Assembly (NCBI GenBank): GCA_001839685.1
Contig: MLAK01001195.1
Location: 1 to 17,248 of the forward strand
Origin: Tritrichomonas foetus
Lineage: Eukaryota; Parabasalia; Tritrichomonadida; Tritrichomonadidae
Direction of reading: 5' to 3'
Length of the DNA stretch: 17,248 nt
Below, in pieces: positions 1 through 7,901 of the stretch. The position numbers were made by a program, and so were the translations under genes. Position 1 is the stretch's first letter. Every line of letters starts with the position of its first letter. The notes under the pieces are model-generated. The model was not told where the DNA came from, did not search any database, and worked only from the letters and a program-made list of their open reading frames with translations.

Positions 1-830
1 AACAATGTAATTAAACAATTAGCAAACTAATTAAACAACTAACGATGTAATTAAACAATTAATAAACAAATTCTACAATCAACAATGCAATTAAACAATT
101 AGCAAACTAATTAAACGATTAACAATGCCTTTTAACTATTTTCAAACGAATTAAGCCACTAATAGTATAAATATATAATTAACATTAAATATAATTTAAA
201 ATCACTACTAATAGTTTAATTAGGTTAATAATTGTTTAATTAGTTTAATAATTATTTAATGACATTACTATTTGTGTAATAATCGTTTAATTACATTATG
301 GATTGTTGAATTTGTTTATTAATTGTTTAATTACATTGTTGATAATTTAATTACTTTGTTGATTGTTTAATTGGATTGTTNANTNTTNAATTNCATTGNT
401 NATTGTTTAATTATATTGTTATTTGTTTAATTTATTTATTTATTGTTTAATTGCATTGTTGATTGTTTGATTACATTGGAGATGGTTTAATTGCATTGTT
501 AATTGTTTGATTGCATTGTTATTTGTTTAATTTATTTATTGTTTAATTACATTGTTAATTGTTTGATTGGATTGTTAACTATTTAATTGCATTGATAATT
601 GTGTAATTGCATTGTTGATTGTTTAATTTATTTATTAATTGTTTAATTGCATTGTTGATTGTTTAATTTATTTATTAATTGTTTAATCACATTGTTAATT
701 GTTTAATTGCATTGTTAATCGTTTAATTAGTTTGCTAATTGTTTAATTACATTGGTGATTGCGTAATTAATTTACTAAATGCTTCCTTACATTATTAATG
801 GCTTAATAACATTATGAACTTACTTATTAC
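1..830. repeat. 20-bp-period AT-rich minisatellite with an inverted left arm
   Basis: Tandem 20-bp units occupy this stretch. On the + strand from about 210 to 820 the core is GTTTAATTGCATTGTTGATT, often alternating with GTTTAATTTATTTATTAATT. From 541 to about 820 the register is kept exactly at 20 bp; one unit near 525-540 lacks 4 bases. From 1 to about 190 the same units appear in reverse complement (AATTAAAC instead of GTTTAATT), so the array is an inverted duplication that probably continues off the left edge. By eye, 1-60 reverse-complemented matches 697-756 at about 55 of 60 positions. Units decay after 760. Isolated N bases lie at about 381-401. Function unknown; it could be a foldback element, a TIR-like array or a plain satellite. 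Confidence 0.9.
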
Positions 831-1502
831 TTTAATAAATATTAACCAAAAATAATGATTACGAGNTAANGTTAAAAACATTAATATTTAATCAGATATT
901 TTAAATTTATTTTTGTGAAAATAATCANAAAAAGAATANCATACAATTATTGAATAGATTCTCAAATAATTTGAATAAAAGCAAAATGTGCATTCAAATT
1001 TATTGAATTTTTTTTGTGAGAGAAATATTATTTGAATACTTTTTCATTCTATCATTAATAAAAGCATTAGTTTTATGTGCATAANNANGAAATAATTTAA
1101 TTTAATGATAATAACACTATTTTATAATTTATATGTTTATTATTTTAACTACTTTCATTTCTCAAAATCAAAAATAATAATTTCCCTAAAATTGATATTT
1201 TTTAGAAAGAGAAAATAATGATATAAACATGTTTATAAAAGTTTTTTATATAATTCTATATCACTTTAATATCTGGAAAATTTGTTTAATGCATATAAAA
1301 AATAGTAGCTTTGAAGCTTATATTCAAAAAGTTCTCATTCCGCATTTGGGACGCAAAAAATTACTTTTTATCTCGATTTTTCGAAATTTGTCGTGAAACA
1401 TCTTTAATAATTAATAATAAAATGATTTATTGAGGAAGGAACGAGAAATAAAAATTTTTTTTTTGGCCCGAAATTTGGAATTTTTCCAAAAAATGAAAAA
1501 AA
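831..1502. other. AT-rich intergenic stretch, no gene seen
   Basis: No open frame with a plausible ATG and coding character is visible. The sequence is very AT-rich, with further isolated N bases near 866, 870, 928, 939 and 1085-1088. It holds only short repeated words, such as AATAAAAGCA followed by ATGTGCAT at about 975-993 and again, more widely spaced, at 1056-1083. I see no tRNA-like box. Confidence 0.6.
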
Positions 1503-1629
1503 GCATGGGTCACTACCCATGCATGCCGAAATGTCAGATTTTTTGGTTTTTTACAACACTGGTCAATTTGGCGGTTAATTGCCCATTAACCGTTGGGTCA
1601 ATTACGATTCGGGTCAATTACGATTACCC
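1503..1629. repeat. Cluster of two perfect hairpins and a direct repeat
   Basis: GCATGGGT (1503-1510), a 4-nt loop and ACCCATGC (1515-1522) form a perfect 8-bp stem. CGGTTAAT (1572-1579), a 5-nt loop and ATTAACCG (1585-1592) form a second perfect 8-bp stem. GGGTCAATTACGATT occurs at 1595-1609 and again at 1611-1625, with a period of 16 bp; a partial GGTCAATT lies at 1561. The last copy is followed by ACCC, which can pair with its own GGGT. This GC-richer island in AT-rich DNA lies about 220 bp before the ATG at 1849. It may be a regulatory element, a small structured RNA or a relic of a mobile element end; the sequence does not decide. Confidence 0.7.
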
Positions 1630-1848
1630 AAATAAAATTATAATTTTTTATTAATGGTGTAACTTAATAATCGAAGAATTGAGTTTTCATGGAGATATTT
1701 CAAAAACATTGAATTCAATTATCAGATTGTTTATCCTTTCAATTTTCCACATCATCGATTATTTACATTCAATTAGCCATTAATTTCATCAACATTATTG
1801 TTGTACGACGATCAAAAACATTTCAAAAACCTGATTTTACATCTGAAG

Positions 1849-3276
1849 ATGTCTTCATATAAAGAAAGCGATGATTGTTTTGTTCAAAAAAGCAAAACTA
1901 TATTCTCGTATGAAGTATCAACTGTAAAATCTAGCAAGCCAAATTTGACCAAACTTCAGAATTTGTTTGATCAATTTCATAATTCGATTATTTCATCGAA
2001 TTTTTCGCCCGCTGAAATAGCAAATATTTTCCATGAAATTGATAATATTATTACAAATTCACATGAAAATCAACTCACCAACTTTTTCGCTAATGCTTCT
2101 CAATATATCTGTGATTTTATTGGATTTTATCAAATCGTCAAAGAATCAAGTCATGCATATTTATTTGATACTTACTTTAGTGTGTTGCTATCAATTTCTT
2201 TAAAATCGCATGTATTGTCACATCCATCTTTTTATGAATTTTTTCTGATGCTTGTTCAAATTTTTGATACCCTTGATATCAAAAATTGTCCAAAAGTCAG
2301 GAATACTATCATAAATATTATTGTTGATTATCATGATCCAGCATTATTATTAGCTTATTTAAACACGCCAGCTTTTCACAAACTTTTTGATTTATGTGTA
2401 ACTCCACAACCATCAGCATCCATTGATACTAAACAAATTCAAACAGCTTGTTTAATTGCTACGAAAAGAACTCTTTTCAATTTGAAACAAGTTGTTAATT
2501 TGAAAGATGAACCAATTTATACTCAAATTGTGAATTTTTTCATGAGTTTATTCCAAATTCCTAATATAGATAGTGATATGAATCAACTTTATGTTTTTAT
2601 GGAGCTATCATCAATTATTTTCTCTGAGATTCCAGAATTGGTGGAAACAATCATTGAATGCAATATTTATGAAGTTGTCTTTCGAATGATTCAAATTGAT
2701 AATCGGTATGCTTATGATGCTTTTAAGTATTTAACACAAATCCTTCAATGTTGCAAACTTCATATGGTTCCTGATTTTGATAATTGTTTAAATTTCAGTG
2801 AATTATTGAAGTTTTTCTCTGTTTCAAAAAGTGACGAACCAAAATTAAGAAGTATGTTATTATTTTCTTCTAAATATATATCATTTGGTACTGCTTTTAT
2901 TCATAAGTTTATTGAAAATAATTTCTTTGAAATGCTCTATTCAGAATTTATAATGGGTGGAATGACATTTGAAACGTCAATTGTTGCTTTGGATTGTTTA
3001 ATTAATGCAGTTATTTTTGGAAGTTTACACCAAATTGATTTTTTCTTTGAAAAGGGAGCTTTACAGATCTTTGTACATTTCTTGGAAATGGATTCGAATG
3101 AAGAACAAACCGAAAGGATTTTAAATGGGATCAAAAGAATATGGGAGTCATGTAATGAATATGGAAAAGCAGACATTTTTTCGGAAATTTTTGTAAATGA
3201 ATCTGGCTATGATATTCTCATGAGTTTGGAAACATGCCCAAATCTTGCACAAGAGCTTAGTGATTTGCTTAGTTAA
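1849..3276 (+). CDS. Helical (ARM-repeat-like) protein of unknown function
   Basis: A 475-residue protein is read from the ATG at 1849 (MSSYKESDD). The frame stays open to an upstream TTG at 1798, but that is not a credible eukaryotic start. After a polar N-terminus of about 35 residues the chain is almost entirely amphipathic helix. Regularly spaced Leu, Ile and Phe, and helix pairs broken by short polar loops, suggest an ARM/HEAT-type solenoid. I see no signal peptide, membrane segment or catalytic motif. The closing part (CPNLAQELSDLLS) looks like a natural C-terminal helix, so the gene appears complete. No exact TCAYW initiator lies close to the ATG. The stop is TAA without an overlapping TAAA. 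It converges on the next gene. The ARM-like label rests on composition and pattern only; a trichomonad-specific helical family is equally possible. Confidence 0.85.
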   Translation: MSSYKESDDCFVQKSKTIFSYEVSTVKSSKPNLTKLQNLFDQFHNSIISSNFSPAEIANIFHEIDNIITNSHENQLTNFFANASQYICDFIGFYQIVKESSHAYLFDTYFSVLLSISLKSHVLSHPSFYEFFLMLVQIFDTLDIKNCPKVRNTIINIIVDYHDPALLLAYLNTPAFHKLFDLCVTPQPSASIDTKQIQTACLIATKRTLFNLKQVVNLKDEPIYTQIVNFFMSLFQIPNIDSDMNQLYVFMELSSIIFSEIPELVETIIECNIYEVVFRMIQIDNRYAYDAFKYLTQILQCCKLHMVPDFDNCLNFSELLKFFSVSKSDEPKLRSMLLFSSKYISFGTAFIHKFIENNFFEMLYSEFIMGGMTFETSIVALDCLINAVIFGSLHQIDFFFEKGALQIFVHFLEMDSNEEQTERILNGIKRIWESCNEYGKADIFSEIFVNESGYDILMSLETCPNLAQELSDLLS

Positions 3277-3607
3277 TTCTATGTTTTTTCAATAATATTT
3301 ATAAGAATTTACTAACATAAAACTTTATGTTATTTATAAAAACTATCTTATCATTGGCAAACTGTACTGGTATGGTGTTATTACCTATAAAATATTTATT
3401 TGGAGTATTCTCATTTCAATTAAATATTACTCAATTTAGTATTATAATCTAGAGATTATTATATTTCAGGTTTTCAAACTGAATATTCTCTAAAAATTTT
3501 CTAAAAGTATCCATGAAACTAGAGTTTAAGTAATATTTGTTTGATAAAGTAAATTTTTAAAATATGTGTATAATAATAATAATAAGAAAATATTTTATTC
3601 ATAGCTT
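3277..3607. other. Convergent intergenic region with a short TAA microsatellite
   Basis: This 331-bp spacer lies between two convergent genes. It is AT-rich and holds no credible open frame. A short run of TAA/ATA triplets sits at about 3569-3586, just beyond the end of the minus-strand gene. Both 3' UTRs must lie here. Confidence 0.6.
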
Positions 3608-3612
3608 TTATT
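3607..3612 (-). terminator. Stop-overlapping polyadenylation signal (AATAAA)
   Basis: On the minus strand the stop codon TAA at 3610-3608 is embedded in AATAAA. In trichomonads the UAAA tetranucleotide, often including the stop codon, acts as the polyadenylation signal. The match is seen directly; its use here is inferred. Confidence 0.55.
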
Positions 3613-4927
3613 TTCCTTCTAATATATCAACAATTTCATTAAGTACAAATTGAATTCTAGCAAAAGACAATTTATTTGATTGAGTAATTTTATCAAAATC
3701 ACAATCAATTTCTTGAGAATTTACATTCATTATCTTCATCCCTTTGATTTTCTCTTCTTTTGGCTTTTCATTATTTTCAATTGCCTTTGTCAGTGAACTT
3801 TTAACCGATTTTATACATTTTTCTATATTGTCCATCACTTCTTTTGTACCAAAAATTCGAAAACAATGAATTCTTCGATCAAGAAGAAGCAAAAATTGCA
3901 AAAAGTTTAAAATAGTTAAAACAGTTTCCAAATTTACAATTAGGTTCGATAAAATAGAAATATCCAAAATAAATGGCAAAATATTAACTATCATTGGTGA
4001 CCTAAAAATTCCACTCTTTGAATGGGAAATTTCACGTTCAAGTTGTTGACATATGGCAGAATGTGCAACTTCAGGTAGATCTTTTGATTCAAGTGTAGCT
4101 TGATAAGAGTAAAAACGATCGTTTTCAGAGAAATTAGAAATTAAATTTTTCGCAATTTTCCAAGAATTTTGTGCGTCTTCAATTTTAGTTAAATGCGGTC
4201 CTATTCGTAGAATATTTACAAATAGATCACGTGGAGAAGAAGGTGAACTTATATTCTTTACTAACTCTATTCCGTCACGTTGATGATCAGGATTTCTACT
4301 TTCAAATAAGTACTTTGTAATTCGTTCAATTGATAAAGAAATAAAAATATCTGGATAAATTGTAGCACAACGTGCAAATGAAATTTGATAAGCAGGAGGT
4401 AATTCAAAAAAGTGTTTGGCTACGGTCGAATCAACTGTTTTAGAATCACCTAAAAATGTTGGTAAAATTGAATCAACTAATTTGTTTGTCACATGTGATG
4501 AAAATAAAGATATGAAAATTTTATATGATGGAACTTCGTCAAGGTCATTTGTAATAAGATAATTATAAACTTCATTTCTTTCTTCAGCTGTAAACGAAAC
4601 TGTACAGTGATATAATAAATCAACATATTCTTGAGAAATTAAAGGTGATGCATTTTTGAGTTTCTCAAATAAAATTCTAAATAAAGGAATCATTCTCATA
4701 AATAAGTTAAATTCAAGAACTTGCTTTGTTGCAAGCCATTCTGATATCATTAAATATGTTTCTTTTCCACTTTCATTCTGTAAAACTTCTGTAAGCTTTT
4801 TCATTTCACTTTCATGTGGTTGCTTCATATCAGCAACCTCATTTAGCCACTCCATGATGTCGTCATAATACTCCATTCGTGAGCGAAATTGAGAAGTTTG
4901 TTCAGAAATTTCATCATATTTCACCAT
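3608..4927 (-). CDS. Helical protein, possibly glomulin/ALF4-like
   Basis: A 439-residue, all-helical, probably cytosolic protein with an ATG start (MVKYDEISEQ). No signal peptide, membrane span or catalytic motif is visible. The segment at about residues 320-355 is a long hydrophobic helix pair ending in a patch close to LNFLQFLLLLDR, followed by a charged helix. This recalls the late part of glomulin/ALF4, the HEAT-like inhibitors that bind RBX1 of cullin-RING ligases. The resemblance is faint and from memory, so I offer it only as an alternative to 'unknown helical protein'. Residues at about 385-400 are Lys/Glu-rich and look like a loop. The stop TAA is the start of TAAAA, within AATAAA on the minus strand, a good trichomonad polyadenylation signal. 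The gene shares a 126-bp divergent promoter region with the gene at 5054. Confidence 0.85.
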   Translation of the reverse strand: MVKYDEISEQTSQFRSRMEYYDDIMEWLNEVADMKQPHESEMKKLTEVLQNESGKETYLMISEWLATKQVLEFNLFMRMIPLFRILFEKLKNASPLISQEYVDLLYHCTVSFTAEERNEVYNYLITNDLDEVPSYKIFISLFSSHVTNKLVDSILPTFLGDSKTVDSTVAKHFFELPPAYQISFARCATIYPDIFISLSIERITKYLFESRNPDHQRDGIELVKNISSPSSPRDLFVNILRIGPHLTKIEDAQNSWKIAKNLISNFSENDRFYSYQATLESKDLPEVAHSAICQQLEREISHSKSGIFRSPMIVNILPFILDISILSNLIVNLETVLTILNFLQFLLLLDRRIHCFRIFGTKEVMDNIEKCIKSVKSSLTKAIENNEKPKEEKIKGMKIMNVNSQEIDCDFDKITQSNKLSFARIQFVLNEIVDILEGK

Positions 4928-5053
4928 TGAGGTGCATCAAAAAGTTACAAATTGATAGACCATTCAAAATTCACTCTTAAAAATATGAACATAATTAACC
5001 ATATGTTCACGTATATATGGTCAATATTATCAATTAATTTGAATTTTTCGTGA
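4928..5053. promoter_or_regulatory. Short bidirectional promoter region
   Basis: These 126 bp separate two divergent ATG codons and must hold both promoters. No exact TCAYW initiator is present close to either ATG. Both sides have a one-mismatch TCAAT: on the plus strand at about 5021 and 5031, and on the minus strand about 30 nt before the 4927 ATG. A palindrome-like CCATATGTTCACGTATATATGG lies near 5000-5021 with matched ends (CCATAT/ATATGG). The region is defined by its flanking genes; individual elements are tentative. Confidence 0.5.
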
Positions 5054-5830
5054 ATGGCTTATTCGGAGACATTCTTTTCTGTTTTACCAACTCCCGAAGA
5101 AAAATCGAGTCGAAAAAGGAAATATTACATCTTCCGTGCGAGTGCTGACCCCGAATCAGCTGTTCGAGACATCGCATCAAAATACTGTAAACAACAGACA
5201 ATTAAAGCGCTTTTAGATCCACTCAAATGTGTCATGCAGCTTCAGAAAATCATGTCAGGAACATCGCATATGGAAAATCTATCCGATTTAGTCGCAATTT
5301 GTTTCGTTTTCACATATCGTAATATTCAATCTCAATCTCAGTCAATTGGACTCCTTAAGCATTGTTTAAATAACAACTTCAAATTTGACGATGAAGAACT
5401 CGATTTAATGGTGAAATCGATGATTGATGATCCTCCTCAAAGTCATCGTGACATGAATTTTTGTAGTCAGGTAGTAGCTTTGATTTGTAAGCAATCAAAG
5501 TATTGTGCAAAGCTTCTTCTTGAAAGATTCAAAGAAAAGAAGCTTTCTGAATCACAAGTGAAGTTTTTGACAGAAATTTCAAAAGAAATCTGTTTGAATC
5601 CTACAAATTTCACACAAAATGAAATAGAAATATTACGAACACCACTGGTCGCAGATCCAACTATTGTAAAGGAGAAAAAGATCAAAAATACGCCAACTAT
5701 GAAAAAAATGGAGCAGGCAGAAATGAAAACAAAGGTAAATACATATTACTCGCGATTCAAGAGTTACCAAAATGTTCTATTCATTATACTAACAATCATT
5801 CTTTTATTAGCAATTGTGTCAATATTATAA
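5054..5830 (+). CDS. Tail-anchored membrane protein of unknown function
   Basis: A 258-residue protein from an ATG (MAYSETFFSV). It has no N-terminal signal peptide. The N-terminal 30 residues are polar and basic (KSSRKRKYY). Residues at about 30-185 are mixed helix with many Cys and Lys. Residues at about 190-235 are strongly charged (KEKKIKN, MKKMEQAEMKTK) and likely helical. The last 19 residues (NVLFIILTIILLLAIVSIL) form one clean membrane span ending at the C-terminus. That is the layout of a tail-anchored protein facing the cytosol, normally inserted after translation by the GET pathway, as with SNAREs and other organelle surface proteins. I do not recognise the cytosolic domain; it is not an obvious SNARE or MSP/VAP domain. 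The stop is followed at once by TAAAA, giving AATAAA over the gene end. Confidence 0.88.
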   Translation: MAYSETFFSVLPTPEEKSSRKRKYYIFRASADPESAVRDIASKYCKQQTIKALLDPLKCVMQLQKIMSGTSHMENLSDLVAICFVFTYRNIQSQSQSIGLLKHCLNNNFKFDDEELDLMVKSMIDDPPQSHRDMNFCSQVVALICKQSKYCAKLLLERFKEKKLSESQVKFLTEISKEICLNPTNFTQNEIEILRTPLVADPTIVKEKKIKNTPTMKKMEQAEMKTKVNTYYSRFKSYQNVLFIILTIILLLAIVSIL

Positions 5831-5834
5831 TAAA
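5829..5834 (+). terminator. AATAAA polyadenylation signal at the stop
   Basis: The stop TAA (5828-5830) runs directly into TAAAA, creating AATAAA at 5829-5834. This agrees with the UAAA polyadenylation signal known in trichomonads, which sits at or near the stop codon. Confidence 0.55.
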
Positions 5835-6372
5835 ATATCTATACATATTAAGCAGCTTTATATTTTAAGTCTTTTAACTCAGTATTTACAAACATGGGAG
5901 TTGGGATAGAGAAGTTACATTCCTATATTACTGACCAAGGTTACTAAATTAGGGTTCCCAAAAATTATGATATATTGTTGTGATACAAAGTTATTATACA
6001 AAGAGTACTCTATGGCTTATAGTGTGCTGGGATTTGTTTGATCATACATATCATCACAGGCTGCTTTTTAAGCTATTGCTTTAAAAGAGATCAGTTAAAA
6101 GTAATTTGAAGTAAAAAGAAACATTAAATTTGCATTTTTCGTAAAATTTTAAAGACATTTCTTATTAAAGATTTTGGATTAGGCAAATATTTCAATATCT
6201 TTGATATGAAAAAGAGATTTTTTTGCTTCTGGATTTTTCGATTTAACTAAATCCAAAGCTTTATGTCTAAATGTCAATTAAGTCAAATCTATATCCGATT
6301 CTTGCAAATGTCCATCTTGTGTGGAGGATGTTTGAAACTAACTTAGAAAGGCCAAGAAATATTACTTAACAA

Positions 6373-6490
6373 GGTAGCCATATTTCCATCATTTGTGCCA
6401 CTGACATGGATGATCTCGAGTATAAATATGATTTCATTGAAGATAAAGAAATCAATAAGCCGACTCATATTTAAGGAAAATCAAGAAAAT

Positions 6491-6532
<42 letters not shown>
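6373..6532 (+). pseudogene. Possible processed (retrocopied) 3' gene fragment ending in poly(A)
   Basis: A 33-codon plus-strand segment runs from 6373 to a TAA at 6472-6474. It has coding-like composition, including the peptide ICATDMDDLEYKYDFIEDKE. Only 17 nt separate the TAA from an uninterrupted run of 41 A (6492-6532). Stop, very short 3' UTR and poly(A) is how a trichomonad mRNA ends, so a reverse-transcribed copy is one explanation. Against it, upstream frames break quickly (a TAA lies four codons earlier), no target-site duplication was found, and AT-rich intergenic DNA can grow A-tracts by slippage. I do not recognise the peptide. Confidence 0.3.
6492..6532 (+). repeat. Homopolymer run of 41 A
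   Basis: A pure A-tract lies in the intergenic region and is by far the longest homopolymer in the window. Its exact length may be an assembly estimate. Confidence 0.95.
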
Positions 6533-6533
<1 letters not shown>

Positions 6534-6649
6534 GAACTTAAAATGGTTTTTTATTTTTCATTTTTCATGTATTAGTTATTATTGTATTTGTTATGATTAA
6601 ACATGATTTATCTTTCTTTATGTATTTTAAATTTTTAAATTTCTGAGAT

Positions 6650-6655
6650 TTTATT
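6650..6655 (-). terminator. Stop-overlapping polyadenylation signal (AATAAA)
   Basis: On the minus strand the stop TAA at 6653-6651 lies inside AATAAAA, the same arrangement as at two other genes in the window. Use as a cleavage signal is inferred from trichomonad practice. Confidence 0.5.
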
Positions 6656-7901
6656 CTTCAAAAATACTGCCATAGAGTTCGAATTTACTTAAACAGAGAA
6701 TATTATCTAAATTACTATTTTTCCCAGTTTGTCGAAGTCTAAATATTTGGGCCTGAACTGGTTCTGAGATGTCAAAACTTTGAGAAATGTACCGATGACA
6801 AAGGGAACTGTCATTTTCATGCTTGTCTAATTCAATCCAGTTTATTTTGTCTTTTGAATATTCTAAAATCCAATTTCGCAAAAAGTTATTAGGACCAGAT
6901 GAAATGGAATAATAGGTTGGTCTTACCTTCATATTTTTAAATACAATTTTAATAGAGGAATTCTCTATATTTCCAGTACAAAAAATAGAATCCTTAGAAT
7001 CATCAAACAAACTATATAAATTGCCAGTAGAGAGACTTGAAGCAAATAAATTTACGGAATTTCGAAGTGGCCTTTTATATACTGATATGTACTTTAGAAT
7101 ACCACCATTTGAAATTGATTCGGAAACAGGAAAAGAAACTTTATTGCTGATATGCTTGTGATTGGGTAATAATTTCCTACATATGGAAGACCAAATTTCA
7201 TGAGTTAATTGAGTATAATCAAAATAGGTTAGAAATTCAGCGATTTCACTTTCTTTTAAAGCAGAAAAATTAACATAACCAAATAAATAATTGAATTTTG
7301 GGTTAATCTTGGTAAGTTCAATGATTAAATGGAGTAAACTTCCTTCATCTTTGAGTTTTATGTCTTCATGAGTAAAAACGTAGTGATATAAATCAAAATT
7401 GCTATTCAATAAAACCTTTTCATCAATTTCGTAAAAATGAGAAGCAAGAAAAGAAATTTCCTCTTCAATAAACTTCATTTCTTTTGAAAGAGATTGTTTA
7501 AAAATAATCCTATCGATCACATTATTTATATTGATGTATTTGCTAAACATTTGATGTTTCGAATAAATCACGTCCAAAATCTCACCCGAGCACTGAAGAT
7601 CATCAACTATTGTTAACAAAATTTTAATATCACTTGATTTCAACTTTTGAATATTATAGACTTTGAAAGTAAGATATGATTCGATAAATTTGCACACTTC
7701 TCGACTATCTGGCGAATCTGTTTGAATTTTATATGATTCTATTGATGAATCAAGATAATGAAAATTTTCGATTTTTTTCGAAAACAAGTCTGCAACGATT
7801 CTTGGTGTTTGAATTATGTATTTATTAATGATCAGAGAAAAGTCATTTTCATAATTGTTCAGATTAATTTGATTTATGTTCTGTGGTTTCCATTGGAACA
7901 T
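6651..7901 (-). CDS. BTB-like / F5-8 type C (discoidin) domain protein
   Basis: A 416-residue protein from the ATG at 7901 (MFQWKPQN); a TTG five codons upstream is in frame but unlikely to be the start. Residues at about 20-110 have the BTB/POZ-like pattern common in trichomonads: a strand pair (NDFSLIINKYIIQT), then VADLFSKKI, then a later helical part. Residues at about 110-245 are helical and BACK-like. Residues at about 260-416 fit an F5/8 type C domain: GGILKYIS near its start, a middle strand set (SIKIVFKNMKVRPTYYSISS), then LRNWILEYSKDKINWIELDK, and a closing FELYGSIFEE. No signal peptide is present, so it is probably intracellular, unlike animal coagulation-factor discoidin proteins. 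Very large families of this layout exist in trichomonads, with unknown function; a role as a substrate adaptor or glycan/lipid binder is a guess. Confidence 0.9.
   Translation of the reverse strand: MFQWKPQNINQINLNNYENDFSLIINKYIIQTPRIVADLFSKKIENFHYLDSSIESYKIQTDSPDSREVCKFIESYLTFKVYNIQKLKSSDIKILLTIVDDLQCSGEILDVIYSKHQMFSKYININNVIDRIIFKQSLSKEMKFIEEEISFLASHFYEIDEKVLLNSNFDLYHYVFTHEDIKLKDEGSLLHLIIELTKINPKFNYLFGYVNFSALKESEIAEFLTYFDYTQLTHEIWSSICRKLLPNHKHISNKVSFPVSESISNGGILKYISVYKRPLRNSVNLFASSLSTGNLYSLFDDSKDSIFCTGNIENSSIKIVFKNMKVRPTYYSISSGPNNFLRNWILEYSKDKINWIELDKHENDSSLCHRYISQSFDISEPVQAQIFRLRQTGKNSNLDNILCLSKFELYGSIFEE

Larger units (their letters stand above)
5835..6650. other. Convergent intergenic region with decayed-looking sequence
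   Basis: About 800 bp lie between two convergent genes. No full gene is visible. From 5880 to 6370 short coding-like words appear in several frames, each broken by stops within 15-25 codons, so I cannot name a parent gene. The stretch ends in a 33-codon coding-like segment and a 41-bp A-run, listed separately. Confidence 0.55.

Noticed and set aside
1..830. The regularly spaced repeats could suggest a CRISPR array.
   Set aside because: Units are directly tandem without unique spacers, are imperfect, switch orientation and lie in eukaryotic-type DNA.
1430..1654. 74-codon plus-strand open frame.
   Set aside because: It starts at TTG and runs through the hairpins and direct repeats; the composition is not protein-like.
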